A DNA stretch of 47,556 nt. Source: CAYYNQ01 sp964473105. GTDB lineage: Bacteria; Sumerlaeota; Sumerlaeia; MVZB01. Within the stretch, counting starts at the first letter, position 1, and every line of letters begins with the position of its first letter. This document shows positions 15,543 to 25,143 of this stretch, piece after piece. The stretch is from assembly GCA_964473105.1 (NCBI GenBank), contig CAYYNQ010000036.1, forward strand, positions 1 through 47,556. The letters run 5' to 3'. Below the pieces are notes generated by a model that saw only the letters and a program-made list of their open reading frames with translations, was not told where the DNA came from and ran no database searches. Both the position numbers and the translations under genes were made by a program.

Positions 15543-17237
15543 ATGACGACAGGGAATATACCGGATAAGCAACAGGCACTCCAACTGACCGGACCTGATC
15601 AACTGCGGATCAAGGCGGACAAGGCAGTGCCCAGGCCGGCCCCCCGCCAGATCTTGGCGAGAGTCGAGGCCGTCGGCCTGTGTTTTTCAGATTTAAAACT
15701 CCTCAACCAGTTCTCAAGTCATGCACGCAAGACGGATATTTTAAGCGGGCTGTCGAATGACATCCTTGCCGGTATTCCCAGCTACGTTCCGGGTGACAAG
15801 CCCACGGTGCCCGGGCATGAAGTCATTTGTCGTATCGTTGCGGTTGGTAGCCAGGTCACTGAACACGTTGTTGGCGAACGCTGTCTGGTCCAGACGGATT
15901 ACCGTAACCTGAAGACAGCCCACAGTAATTCCGCATTCGGATATAATTTCGAGGGTGGCCTGCAGGAATATGTCCTGATGGATGAGCGGGTGGTGATCGA
16001 CCCGGTCACGGGGGAACGCTATCTCATCCCGGTGGGGGAGGAACTGGGGGCCTCCGAGGTTTGTCTCGTCGAGCCTTGGGCCTGCGTTGAGGGTTCCTAC
16101 CTAAAACAGCTACGCAGATCCATCCGGACCGGCGGAAGACTGGCACTGGTTGTTGACGCCGGGCGGGCGATCATGGGCCTTGCCGAATCCATGACGAAAG
16201 GAGGCACGCCGGCGGACGTCTCCGTCATCAGCGAGGATCCCACGGCCCTTGAGTGCATTCAAGGGATGGGCTTGAACGTGCTACAGGTTCTTTCATGTGA
16301 TCGATTACCCGACAACACCTACGATGACATCATCTACTATGGATCAGCCGGCGGAACGATTGAAATCCTGGGTGAGAAACTGGCCCCCGGCGGGATCATT
16401 AACATTGTACTCGGTGGGAATGTCATTGGCCATAATATCGGTGTCGGGATCGGCAGGATTCATTACCAGTCTACATGCTGGATCGGTACCGTTGGTAAAG
16501 ATGCCTCGGACAGCTATCGCATGATCCCTGCATGCGTGGAAACCCGGAATGATGATAGAATCCTGGTGATCGGTGCGGGAGGCCCGATGGGCCAGATGCA
16601 CATGATCCGGAACATATGTTCCGGCCTGCAGGGGTTGAATTTGGTCGGAACCGACCACAGCGATGAACGTCTTGAGTCATTGAATCAGAAAACAGAAAAA
16701 CTGGCTGCTGACCACAATGTCGAGCTTGAGTTGGTCAATAGCAGGGATGAGTCCCTGACAGGCACATTCAGTTATGTTGCAATCATGGTGCCTCGTTCCG
16801 AACAGGTTGAAGAGGCGATCGAGAGGGCATCCAATGATTGCATCATTAATATATTTTCCGGAATACCTGCACCCGTGAAACATGAAATCAACCTCGATGC
16901 CTGCATTCAGAAGCGGTGCTTCATGTATGGCACAAGCGGTTCAACAATCGAAGACATGAAAATTGTCCTGAACAAGGTCACGGGAGGGCTGCTCAACACG
17001 AACAAGGCAGTCGACGCGGTCTCGGGACTTTCTGGCGCGACTGAGGGGATGGAGGCCGTCCGCAATAGGAGTCTCGCCGGGAAAGTCATCGTATATCCGA
17101 TGCTGCATGACGTTGGGCTGATCCCCCTGGGGGGACTGGGTGAAATATTCCCCACAGTGGCCGCAAGGCTTGAAAACGGGGGCTGGAATCGTGAAGCCGA
17201 GGCCGAACTCATCCGTGCAGCAGGACAGCATGGTTAG
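15543..17237 (+). CDS. Medium-chain dehydrogenase with two tandem Rossmann domains, sorbose-1-phosphate-reductase-like
   Basis: The N-terminal GroES-like part has the catalytic zinc pattern Cys47 (GLCFSD), His92-Glu93 (PGHEV) and Glu177 (VEPWAC). The overall style and the C-terminal end (LIPLGGLGEIF) recall L-sorbose-1-phosphate reductase. At 564 residues it is about 150 longer than usual. Two nucleotide-binding folds explain this. Residues about 197-330 (LALVVDAGRAIMG to IGTVGKDASDSYRMI) and 338-480 (ILVIGAGGPMGQMH to MYGTSGSTIEDMKIV) align with each other. The second has the intact glycine motif GAGGPMG and Asp371 for NAD. The first is degenerate. It probably oxidises or reduces a sugar (phosphate) alcohol in the same pathway as the neighbouring aldolase-SDR. 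AGGGA precedes the ATG. It is the last gene of the operon. Confidence 0.82.
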   Translation: MTTGNIPDKQQALQLTGPDQLRIKADKAVPRPAPRQILARVEAVGLCFSDLKLLNQFSSHARKTDILSGLSNDILAGIPSYVPGDKPTVPGHEVICRIVAVGSQVTEHVVGERCLVQTDYRNLKTAHSNSAFGYNFEGGLQEYVLMDERVVIDPVTGERYLIPVGEELGASEVCLVEPWACVEGSYLKQLRRSIRTGGRLALVVDAGRAIMGLAESMTKGGTPADVSVISEDPTALECIQGMGLNVLQVLSCDRLPDNTYDDIIYYGSAGGTIEILGEKLAPGGIINIVLGGNVIGHNIGVGIGRIHYQSTCWIGTVGKDASDSYRMIPACVETRNDDRILVIGAGGPMGQMHMIRNICSGLQGLNLVGTDHSDERLESLNQKTEKLAADHNVELELVNSRDESLTGTFSYVAIMVPRSEQVEEAIERASNDCIINIFSGIPAPVKHEINLDACIQKRCFMYGTSGSTIEDMKIVLNKVTGGLLNTNKAVDAVSGLSGATEGMEAVRNRSLAGKVIVYPMLHDVGLIPLGGLGEIFPTVAARLENGGWNREAEAELIRAAGQHG

Positions 17238-17649
17238 TCGATAAAGACGGGGCGAACCATATTGTCATCCACGGAATCCCGAAACCATTTCGCCCGCAAA
17301 GCCAATATCATGCAGCGGGCAGCCTGATCCCATGATCCCAAAGGGCTTGTTTTTCGAATCGTAACCACAAAACCATGCGGACATGAAAGATGGCCTGTCT
17401 CCTGGGGCCGGCTTGGGGCCTCCTTCCAAGGCGATGGCGGCGGGTCGAATGGAATCATTTCCACCCGGCCCTGCTGGATAATTGTTCCCCAAACTTAATG
17501 CCGGAAATATATTTCCCCTGTATCCTGATCATGGGAGATGAGTCTCCAGTTGCTTCATATTGATTGCATCTTGCGATATCGGGATCATAATCGACTGACG
17601 GGATGGAGGTTTGCTGTCATGCCCGCCTGGAAGGACGTAGTCGAGTTCC
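17238..17649. other. Intergenic region without a supported gene
   Basis: This is 412 bp between the dehydrogenase operon and the first lipoprotein gene. Short open frames exist on both strands, including a minus-strand TTG frame at 17492-17265, but none has a ribosome binding site or a recognisable sequence. No strong terminator or promoter was seen. Confidence 0.4.
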
Positions 17650-18081
17650 ATGCTTTCTCACCCAATTCTCCCGATCCTGAAGCTATCTACCCTGGTTCTC
17701 CTGGCCACACAGTGCGGCTGCACGCACGCGCTGCGTGAAAATAGGCGGCTTCTCAATAAGCATGATGCATGGATCAGGCCGGAAAGTACGGCCAGTCGCA
17801 TCATCGCTACCCCGTTGTGCATACCTATCGCAACCGGCGCACTCGTCCTAGACGTCACGCTGATTCATCCTTCGGTCTCCATCGCCCCGGCTGCCAGGGA
17901 CATGTATGGCATATTCTGGGATTATCCCGATGATGTCTGGGTTGACCTGATCACGATGTTCCCGTTTCGCGCCGCCGGGACCGCTCTGCTATTCCCGCCG
18001 GACTGGATCGGGCGTTCGTTCCTGGTCCCGATCCCATCGGAACTCACAAAATCCAAAAAACAGTCCGCTGGATCAGGATGA
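17650..18081 (+). CDS. Small lipoprotein-like protein, unknown function
   Basis: The 143-residue product begins with a hydrophobic segment (LPILKLSTLVLLAT) ending in QCGC, a poor but possible lipobox. The mature part resembles the N-terminal half of the next gene's product: RPESTASRIIATPLCIPIAT here against WPESAGGKVLAAPVGAPIQA there, then a matching LDVTLIHPSVS against IDAALVHPMRS. The two genes are therefore tandem paralogues, five bases apart, and almost certainly one operon. A membrane-anchored envelope role is inferred only from the signal sequence. The family is not one I recognise. Confidence 0.7.
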   Translation: MLSHPILPILKLSTLVLLATQCGCTHALRENRRLLNKHDAWIRPESTASRIIATPLCIPIATGALVLDVTLIHPSVSIAPAARDMYGIFWDYPDDVWVDLITMFPFRAAGTALLFPPDWIGRSFLVPIPSELTKSKKQSAGSG

Positions 18082-18086
18082 ACTGA

Positions 18087-19136
18087 ATGATGGCCAGTTT
18101 GATCTCTAGGAAGACCTGTCGAAAAAGCGTGATCATGACACAACTATACCTGGCTATATTTCTGTGTTTCACGGGTTGCGCTGTCCAGAATCCGAAGAAC
18201 CGCATCATGACAAATAGGCTGGAGGAACATATGTGGCCTGAGTCCGCCGGCGGCAAGGTCCTGGCCGCCCCTGTTGGAGCTCCCATCCAGGCCGCGGCCC
18301 TCATCATCGATGCAGCACTGGTGCATCCAATGCGTTCAATGGATGATGCAAGACGTGCAATGACCCGTGAAAGCTGGTCGGATATGAACTGGGAAAACCA
18401 TTATATGACCGAGTGTGCGGTTCTGCCATGGCGGTTAATCTGGTCGCCGGTTTCCTTCACATCTCACTGGCTGGCCCGCTCGATATTCGATGTGGAGGTC
18501 ATCACAGGCGGGCCGAAATCCGGTCAGAATCTTGAGTCCATGATCAGCAGGCTGAAACTGTTGAATGACTCGCTGAACGCCGGAAACGCCACACGGATCC
18601 TGATCGACCTGAGGAAGATGAGGCGGGATTACAAGGACTTGGCACTCAAGCCGGGTCATGCCGATATCATCCGCGAGTTCACACTGAAGTATTTTCGGAT
18701 ATTCATGAAAGCCGTCGAGCTTGCCGGCGAATATGATGATCTGACACTTCCCAGCCAGCGCTGGATCGATTTCCGCGATCCCGAGCTGTACGACGATGAA
18801 ACAAACAAGATTTTGAGCCGGATGCGGCTGTCGGCTAATCCGATGACCCGCTGGGCTGCACTGCGGATCGACATGCTCGCCGCAAATACCGACATACAGG
18901 TGAAGGCTACGGTTGGCCGCATCCTGTCGGAACCCAACCCGGTAATCCGTTATAATGCCCTGATAATAATCGACAGGTTTTATCCGCCAGATATTGTCCG
19001 GCCCATCAGTCCCATGCTGACCGACCTGTCGAAAAACGACGCATCCGGAATGGTGCGTGACGGAGCGGCACAGATCCTGCGTTGGCTTGAATGGTCGGAA
19101 CCGCCCCGCCCGCCTGCGTTGAAGACAAAGCAATAA
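18087..19136 (+). CDS. Lipoprotein with C-terminal HEAT-like repeats, unknown function
   Basis: A signal sequence (MTQLYLAIFLCFTGC) with a lipobox-like FTGC begins at residue 17 of the frame. The upstream ATGATG at 18087 adds a basic n-region and follows AGGATG in the end of the previous gene, so I keep it; ATG 18135 is the alternative. Residues about 35-130 are paralogous to the preceding protein. The C-terminal part, about 240-340, has helical repeats of HEAT type (NPMTRWAALRIDMLAAN, NPVIRYNALIIIDRF, SGMVRDGAAQILRWL). These usually bind other proteins. It is predicted to be anchored to the membrane. It converges on the ATP synthase operon. Confidence 0.75.
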   Translation: MMASLISRKTCRKSVIMTQLYLAIFLCFTGCAVQNPKNRIMTNRLEEHMWPESAGGKVLAAPVGAPIQAAALIIDAALVHPMRSMDDARRAMTRESWSDMNWENHYMTECAVLPWRLIWSPVSFTSHWLARSIFDVEVITGGPKSGQNLESMISRLKLLNDSLNAGNATRILIDLRKMRRDYKDLALKPGHADIIREFTLKYFRIFMKAVELAGEYDDLTLPSQRWIDFRDPELYDDETNKILSRMRLSANPMTRWAALRIDMLAANTDIQVKATVGRILSEPNPVIRYNALIIIDRFYPPDIVRPISPMLTDLSKNDASGMVRDGAAQILRWLEWSEPPRPPALKTKQ

Positions 19137-19186
19137 GGGTCTCAACCTGCTTGACATCGAAAGCGGCACGGAAATACGGGGCAGGA

Positions 19187-19441
19187 TTACGGCCCGAAGG
19201 AATCCACCAGCAGAGTCGCAATGTTGTTGTGCATCTCGAAAAAACCGCCCTCAAGTTCGCACTCGGTTTCCTCATTGTGAATCCTGATCGTCAGCTTACC
19301 CTTGCTGATTGTTGCCACAATCGGCGCATGGTGTGCCCAGACACCAAAATATCCTCCCGTACCGGGCACCGTTAGGGCTGTGACCTGCTTGTCGAAGACT
19401 TTTTCTTCCTGCGTGAAGATCTGGAGTTGATAATTCGCCAT
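19187..19441 (-). CDS. atpC: ATP synthase F1 epsilon subunit, short form
   Basis: The 84-residue product contains only the N-terminal beta-sandwich of epsilon (YQLQIFTQEEKVF, GYFGVWAHHAPIVAT). It ends just after it, so the two-helix C-terminal domain of the roughly 138-residue E. coli protein is absent. The subunit joins the gamma foot to the c-ring. Without its C-terminal helices it cannot give the usual epsilon inhibition of ATP hydrolysis. It is the last gene of the ATP synthase operon, 15 bp after atpD. Confidence 0.95.
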   Translation of the reverse strand: MANYQLQIFTQEEKVFDKQVTALTVPGTGGYFGVWAHHAPIVATISKGKLTIRIHNEETECELEGGFFEMHNNIATLLVDSFGP

Positions 19442-19456
19442 CCGGGTTCCCTCTGA

Positions 19457-20881
19457 TCACCCAACTTCGGCCATCTTACGTGCGTTCTCCTGGACTTCCT
19501 CTATCGGGCCAGCCATATAAAAGGCCTGCTCGGGAAGCTCATCCAGTTCTCCATCACAGATCATCTTGAATCCGCGAATCGTGTCCTCAAGCTTCACATA
19601 TGCGCCCGGACGGCCCGTGAATGCCTCGGCCACATGAAACGGCTGACTGAGGTAACGCTGCATCTTGCGGGCACGTGACACGGTCTGCTTGTCATCCTCA
19701 CTCAGTTCATCCATGCCAAGAATCGCGATGATATCCTGGAGGTCCTTGTAACGCTGCAGGATATTCTGAACGACCCGGGCTGTCTTATAATGTTCATCGC
19801 CCAGAATCATAGGATCAAGGATACGACTGGTTGAATCCAGCGGATCCACGGCCGGGTAGATCCCGAGTTCGGCGATCTGGCGGCTCAGTACCGTGGTCGC
19901 ATCAAGGTGGGCAAATGTGTTGGCAGGTGCCGGAGCGGTCAGATCGTCGGCCGGCACATATACCGCCTGGACGGATGTGATGGATCCCTTGGTGGTGGTC
20001 GTAATCCGCTCTTGCAGGGCACCCATCTCGGTTGCGAGTGTCGGCTGGTAACCTACGGCTGAAGGCATGCGGCCAAGCAACGCGGACACCTCGGAACCGG
20101 CCTGGGTGAAACGAAAAATGTTGTCAACAAACAACAAAACATCCTGGCCAAGCTCATCGCGAAAGTACTCGGTCATTGTCAGGGCCGAAAGCGCAACGCG
20201 CAACCGGGACCCCGGTGGCTCGTTCATCTGGCCAAAAACAAGCGCCGCCTTGGATTTCCCCTCTTCAGGCACGACCACACCTGACTCGTTCATCTCGAGC
20301 CACAAATCGTTCCCTTCACGTGTGCGTTCCCCCACACCGGCGAATACGGAATAACCGCCGTGACCCTTCGCAATGTTATTGATGAGTTCCATAATGATAA
20401 CGGTTTTCCCCACGCCTGCACCGCCGAACAGGCCAATCTTGCCGCCTTTTGCATATGGCGCAAGCAAATCGATGACCTTGATCCCGGTCTCGAGAATCTG
20501 GGTGGCCGGTAAGGTTTCACTGAGATCAGGTGCCGAACGGTGGATCGGCCAGCGTTGATCCGGCTTGGGAAGGTCGCCGCGATCATCAAGCGGGTCACCC
20601 AGCAGGTTGAAGATATGGCCGAGAACCTGGTCACCCACCGGAACCGTTATAGGCTGGCCGGTATCTTCGGCCTCGGCCCCGCGCACGAGACCGTCAGTGG
20701 GGCCAAGTGCAACACATCGCACGGTATTGTTGCCTACGTGCTGCGCCACCTCGGCAACGAGCAGTTTTCCGGTCGCGGGATTCTTCACCCGGATCTCATT
20801 GTAGATCGCCGGAAGGGCATCCGAATGGAATTCGGCATCGAATGTTGGTCCGATTACCTGCTTGATCTTGCCTTTGTTCAT
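19457..20881 (-). CDS. atpD: ATP synthase F1 beta subunit
   Basis: This is the catalytic subunit, of normal length (474 aa). The P-loop is GGAGVGKTV. GERTREGNDLW, the DELSEED-region equivalent DELSEDDKQTV and SALLGRMPSAVGYQPTLATE are all present. It forms the alpha3-beta3 head that makes ATP. The start ATG gives the standard opening MNKGKIKQVIGPTFDAEF. It lies between atpG and atpC in the usual order. Confidence 0.98.
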   Translation of the reverse strand: MNKGKIKQVIGPTFDAEFHSDALPAIYNEIRVKNPATGKLLVAEVAQHVGNNTVRCVALGPTDGLVRGAEAEDTGQPITVPVGDQVLGHIFNLLGDPLDDRGDLPKPDQRWPIHRSAPDLSETLPATQILETGIKVIDLLAPYAKGGKIGLFGGAGVGKTVIIMELINNIAKGHGGYSVFAGVGERTREGNDLWLEMNESGVVVPEEGKSKAALVFGQMNEPPGSRLRVALSALTMTEYFRDELGQDVLLFVDNIFRFTQAGSEVSALLGRMPSAVGYQPTLATEMGALQERITTTTKGSITSVQAVYVPADDLTAPAPANTFAHLDATTVLSRQIAELGIYPAVDPLDSTSRILDPMILGDEHYKTARVVQNILQRYKDLQDIIAILGMDELSEDDKQTVSRARKMQRYLSQPFHVAEAFTGRPGAYVKLEDTIRGFKMICDGELDELPEQAFYMAGPIEEVQENARKMAEVG

Positions 20882-20952
20882 GGTCTGTATCGCTCCAGCA
20901 TGTGTTTCTCAGCACCCATCAGGGCAACTGGTTGGTATCCAATTTTTTGCTG

Positions 20953-21834
20953 TCATGCGTTCAGTGCTTCCGCACCACCGACAATATCCAGCAGTTCCGT
21001 CGTAATGGAAGCCTGGCGTGCCTTGTTCAGCTTCAATGTGAGGCTGTCACCCAGTTCCGTACAGTTCTTTGTTGCATTGTTCATGGCAACCATCCGGGCA
21101 CTGTGTTCACTCGTGCATACTTCCGCCATGGTTATGTATAGCTTGCTGCCCAGATAGCTCGGAAGCAGCGAGTTGAAAAGCTCCTCCGCTGACGGCTCAA
21201 TGATATAATCCGTTTCAAAGCCCGGTCCTTCATCCCCGGTATCAAGCCCCAGTCCCTCGGGTGTCAATGGAAGGTATTGCGCATCCACCGGCTTATAGGC
21301 CACCGTGGAGATGTATGAGGTATACATCAAGCGGATCTCGTCACAGGTTTCCTCCTCGTAACGATGCAGCAGGTATCCAACCACACGACGGGCTTCCGCG
21401 CCATCGGGCTGGCCACCGAGAGCAAGCACACTTTCAACAATCGGCCATCGCCGCTTGCGAAAATAATCATGGCCGCGCTTGCCAATACAGACCAATTCCC
21501 ACTGGTTTGCGGTATCCGCCTCCAACATCTTCTCCGTCTTCGTGATAATCTGGGTGTTGAATGACCCGCAAAGGCCGCGATCAGCTGTGAACAAGACCAA
21601 GATCTTCCGGTTACCCTCACGCCTCTGAAACAACGGATGTTCCCCCACAAATGAACTTCCGGACACATGACCAAGCAGTTCCTGGAGTTTCTCGGCGTAG
21701 GGCCGCCCGGCCATCAGGATTGTCTGGGAACGACGCAACTTCGCTGCCGATACCATCTCCATGGCCCGCGTGATCTGCTTGATATTCTTGACCGAACGTA
21801 CACGCCTTCGCAGGACTTTCAGTGATTCAGCCAC
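20953..21834 (-). CDS. atpG: ATP synthase F1 gamma subunit
   Basis: The central rotor stalk, 293 residues. The N-terminal helix (LRRRVRSVKNIKQITRAMEM) and C-terminal helix (SARMVAMNNATKNCTELGD) form the coiled coil inside the head. The Rossmann-like middle (ILVLFTADRGLCGSFNTQI) is typical. The start lies four bases after the atpA stop, so the two are probably translationally coupled. Confidence 0.97.
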   Translation of the reverse strand: MAESLKVLRRRVRSVKNIKQITRAMEMVSAAKLRRSQTILMAGRPYAEKLQELLGHVSGSSFVGEHPLFQRREGNRKILVLFTADRGLCGSFNTQIITKTEKMLEADTANQWELVCIGKRGHDYFRKRRWPIVESVLALGGQPDGAEARRVVGYLLHRYEEETCDEIRLMYTSYISTVAYKPVDAQYLPLTPEGLGLDTGDEGPGFETDYIIEPSAEELFNSLLPSYLGSKLYITMAEVCTSEHSARMVAMNNATKNCTELGDSLTLKLNKARQASITTELLDIVGGAEALNA

Positions 21835-21837
21835 AGA

Positions 21838-23508
<1,671 letters not shown>

Positions 23509-23577
23509 CTTGGATGCCGCTCCTCATCTCAGGACTTCCGTCGCTGATTTATATTTTTCAATTGATGCCCGCCCGGG

Positions 23578-24153
23578 TCATGTCCTCACGACCTGGACTT
23601 CCAGCATCTTTCTTTTCAAATCCCGTAAACCGCGCTGGATGCTGCCGTCTATAAGGGTGTCCCGGAATCGAAAGACAAGACCTCCGATCAGTTCCGGGTT
23701 GACCTCATATTCCAGCCTCAACCGTGCATTCGTGTATTTTTCCAGTGCAATCTTCAAGTCCAGCTTTTCTTGGGACCCCAACTCGACCGCCGACTCGACA
23801 AGTGCCTCAAAAATTCCTTCGGCCCCGTCGACTTTTTCCTGGATCATTCCCAGTATGGTCTCCATGAAACTGCTTCGCTCGCGTTCAACCAGCATCCTCA
23901 TCAAGTTGACAAGCAGCGGTTCGAATCGGTCCTTGAACACGTCATCGATCAGTTTCAACTTGTCCTCGGTCGGCCGCTGTGGATCATCCATGAAGACCCT
24001 CAGGCTTGAAACAACACCCGCCTTCGATTCGATCATCCTGGACAAGACCCCGCACTCCTCCTGCAACCGCTTCAGGATCCCCTGCTTGCTGGCCGCACGA
24101 AAAAGCGCCTCTGCATAACTGGCTGCGACAATGCTTCCCTGCTGCTGGTCCAT
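23578..24153 (-). CDS. atpH: ATP synthase F1 delta subunit
   Basis: The peripheral stalk subunit joins F1 to the b dimer. SIVAASYAEALFRAASKQG opens the N-terminal six-helix bundle, and NPELIGGLVFRFRDTLIDGS is the C-terminal signature. I choose ATG 24153 (MDQQQG), which starts four bases after the atpF stop. The longer frame from 24195 would overlap atpF and adds an unrelated leader. The length of 191 residues is normal. Confidence 0.93.
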   Translation of the reverse strand: MDQQQGSIVAASYAEALFRAASKQGILKRLQEECGVLSRMIESKAGVVSSLRVFMDDPQRPTEDKLKLIDDVFKDRFEPLLVNLMRMLVERERSSFMETILGMIQEKVDGAEGIFEALVESAVELGSQEKLDLKIALEKYTNARLRLEYEVNPELIGGLVFRFRDTLIDGSIQRGLRDLKRKMLEVQVVRT

Positions 24154-24157
24154 ATAT

Positions 24158-24658
24158 CTAGTTCGACCTACCTTCCAGATCATCCATGAAAGCATTCACG
24201 AGTCGTTGACTCATGTCGGCATCCATCTTCTCCCGGATCAACTGTTCGCTCGCATCGACTGTCATGCTGACGATCTTGTCGCGAAGCTCGATCCGGGCCT
24301 TGTTCATCTCCAACTCGATGTTACGCTGCGCCTGCTCCTTCATGGCGATTGACTCATTCCGCGCCGACTCGGTCAACTCAGCCGCCACCCGGCGACCTTC
24401 GTTGATTGCTTCCTGAATTTTAACGCGCGCCTCGGACTCGATTTTCTCAAGGTGCGCCTCATACTCGGACCGCATCTGGTCAACCTTCACTTGCTTTTGC
24501 CGAATATCCTCGAACTCACCCTCGATTGTCTTCTGGCGTTCATCAAGGACGTTGAGCAACGGCTTCCAGGCATACTTTTTCATAATCCAGAAAAAGATCA
24601 CGAAAGCACACAACTGAGTGACGGTCTCACCAACCAGTTTCCATAGTTCGGGTGTCAT
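24158..24658 (-). CDS. atpF: ATP synthase F0 b subunit
   Basis: The subunit has one N-terminal transmembrane helix (VTQLCAFVIFFWIMKKYAW), then a long charged helix rich in Glu, Lys and Arg that forms the stator dimer. The length of 166 residues is normal. It lies between atpE and atpH as in most bacteria. Confidence 0.95.
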   Translation of the reverse strand: MTPELWKLVGETVTQLCAFVIFFWIMKKYAWKPLLNVLDERQKTIEGEFEDIRQKQVKVDQMRSEYEAHLEKIESEARVKIQEAINEGRRVAAELTESARNESIAMKEQAQRNIELEMNKARIELRDKIVSMTVDASEQLIREKMDADMSQRLVNAFMDDLEGRSN

Positions 24659-24770
24659 GGCCGTAATATCCCCTTGTTATTCAGAACCGGGCCCGGGGCC
24701 CATGATCATCATGGAAAACCTTTCCACGAATTCATGCCCTCAGTTTCATCGCCAGAATAAAAGCTGATGC

Positions 24771-25004
24771 TTAGCCCAAATACTTGCCGACAAAGATAAA
24801 TGCCAGTAGCGCGTAGATCGTCAGGGCCTCGCAAACTGCACAACCGATGATCATCACGATCTGAAGTTTACCAATCGCTTCGGGCTGACGTCCCATGGCT
24901 TCCATGGCACCTCCGACCGCCCGGCCCAGACCCAAGCCTGAACCAATCGCGGCCAAGCCCAACCCGATCGGGTACGCTGCTACGAATAAGGATGCTGCAT
25001 CCAT
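24771..25004 (-). CDS. atpE: ATP synthase F0 c subunit
   Basis: This 77-residue hairpin proteolipid has the GSGLGLGRAVGGAMEAMG first helix, the RQP loop (39-41) and the ion-binding carboxylate Glu59 in CAVCEALTIYALL. The first helix lacks the Gln, and the second lacks the Ser/Thr after the Glu, that mark Na+-binding rings. A proton-driven enzyme is therefore the better reading. Confidence 0.96.
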   Translation of the reverse strand: MDAASLFVAAYPIGLGLAAIGSGLGLGRAVGGAMEAMGRQPEAIGKLQIVMIIGCAVCEALTIYALLAFIFVGKYLG

Positions 25005-25143
25005 TATGTTTGAACCTCCATTCTTTCCCGGACTCCCTTTTTTGCGGGGTCCTGTTTTGTTTTCTTCCTTAACATGCCGGGGATCACCATGGATGCCCCA
25101 AAAACCTTTTCAACGCCATGCCCCCGCCCGTGACGGCACGGGC

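Noticed and set aside
17265..17492. Minus-strand 75-codon frame in the gap after the dehydrogenase gene
   Set aside because: It starts with TTG, has no ribosome binding site and resembles no protein I know. The composition alone is not evidence of coding.
24153..24195. Longer atpH start overlapping atpF
   Set aside because: The extra leader has no delta-subunit similarity. The family start MDQQQG follows the atpF stop directly.
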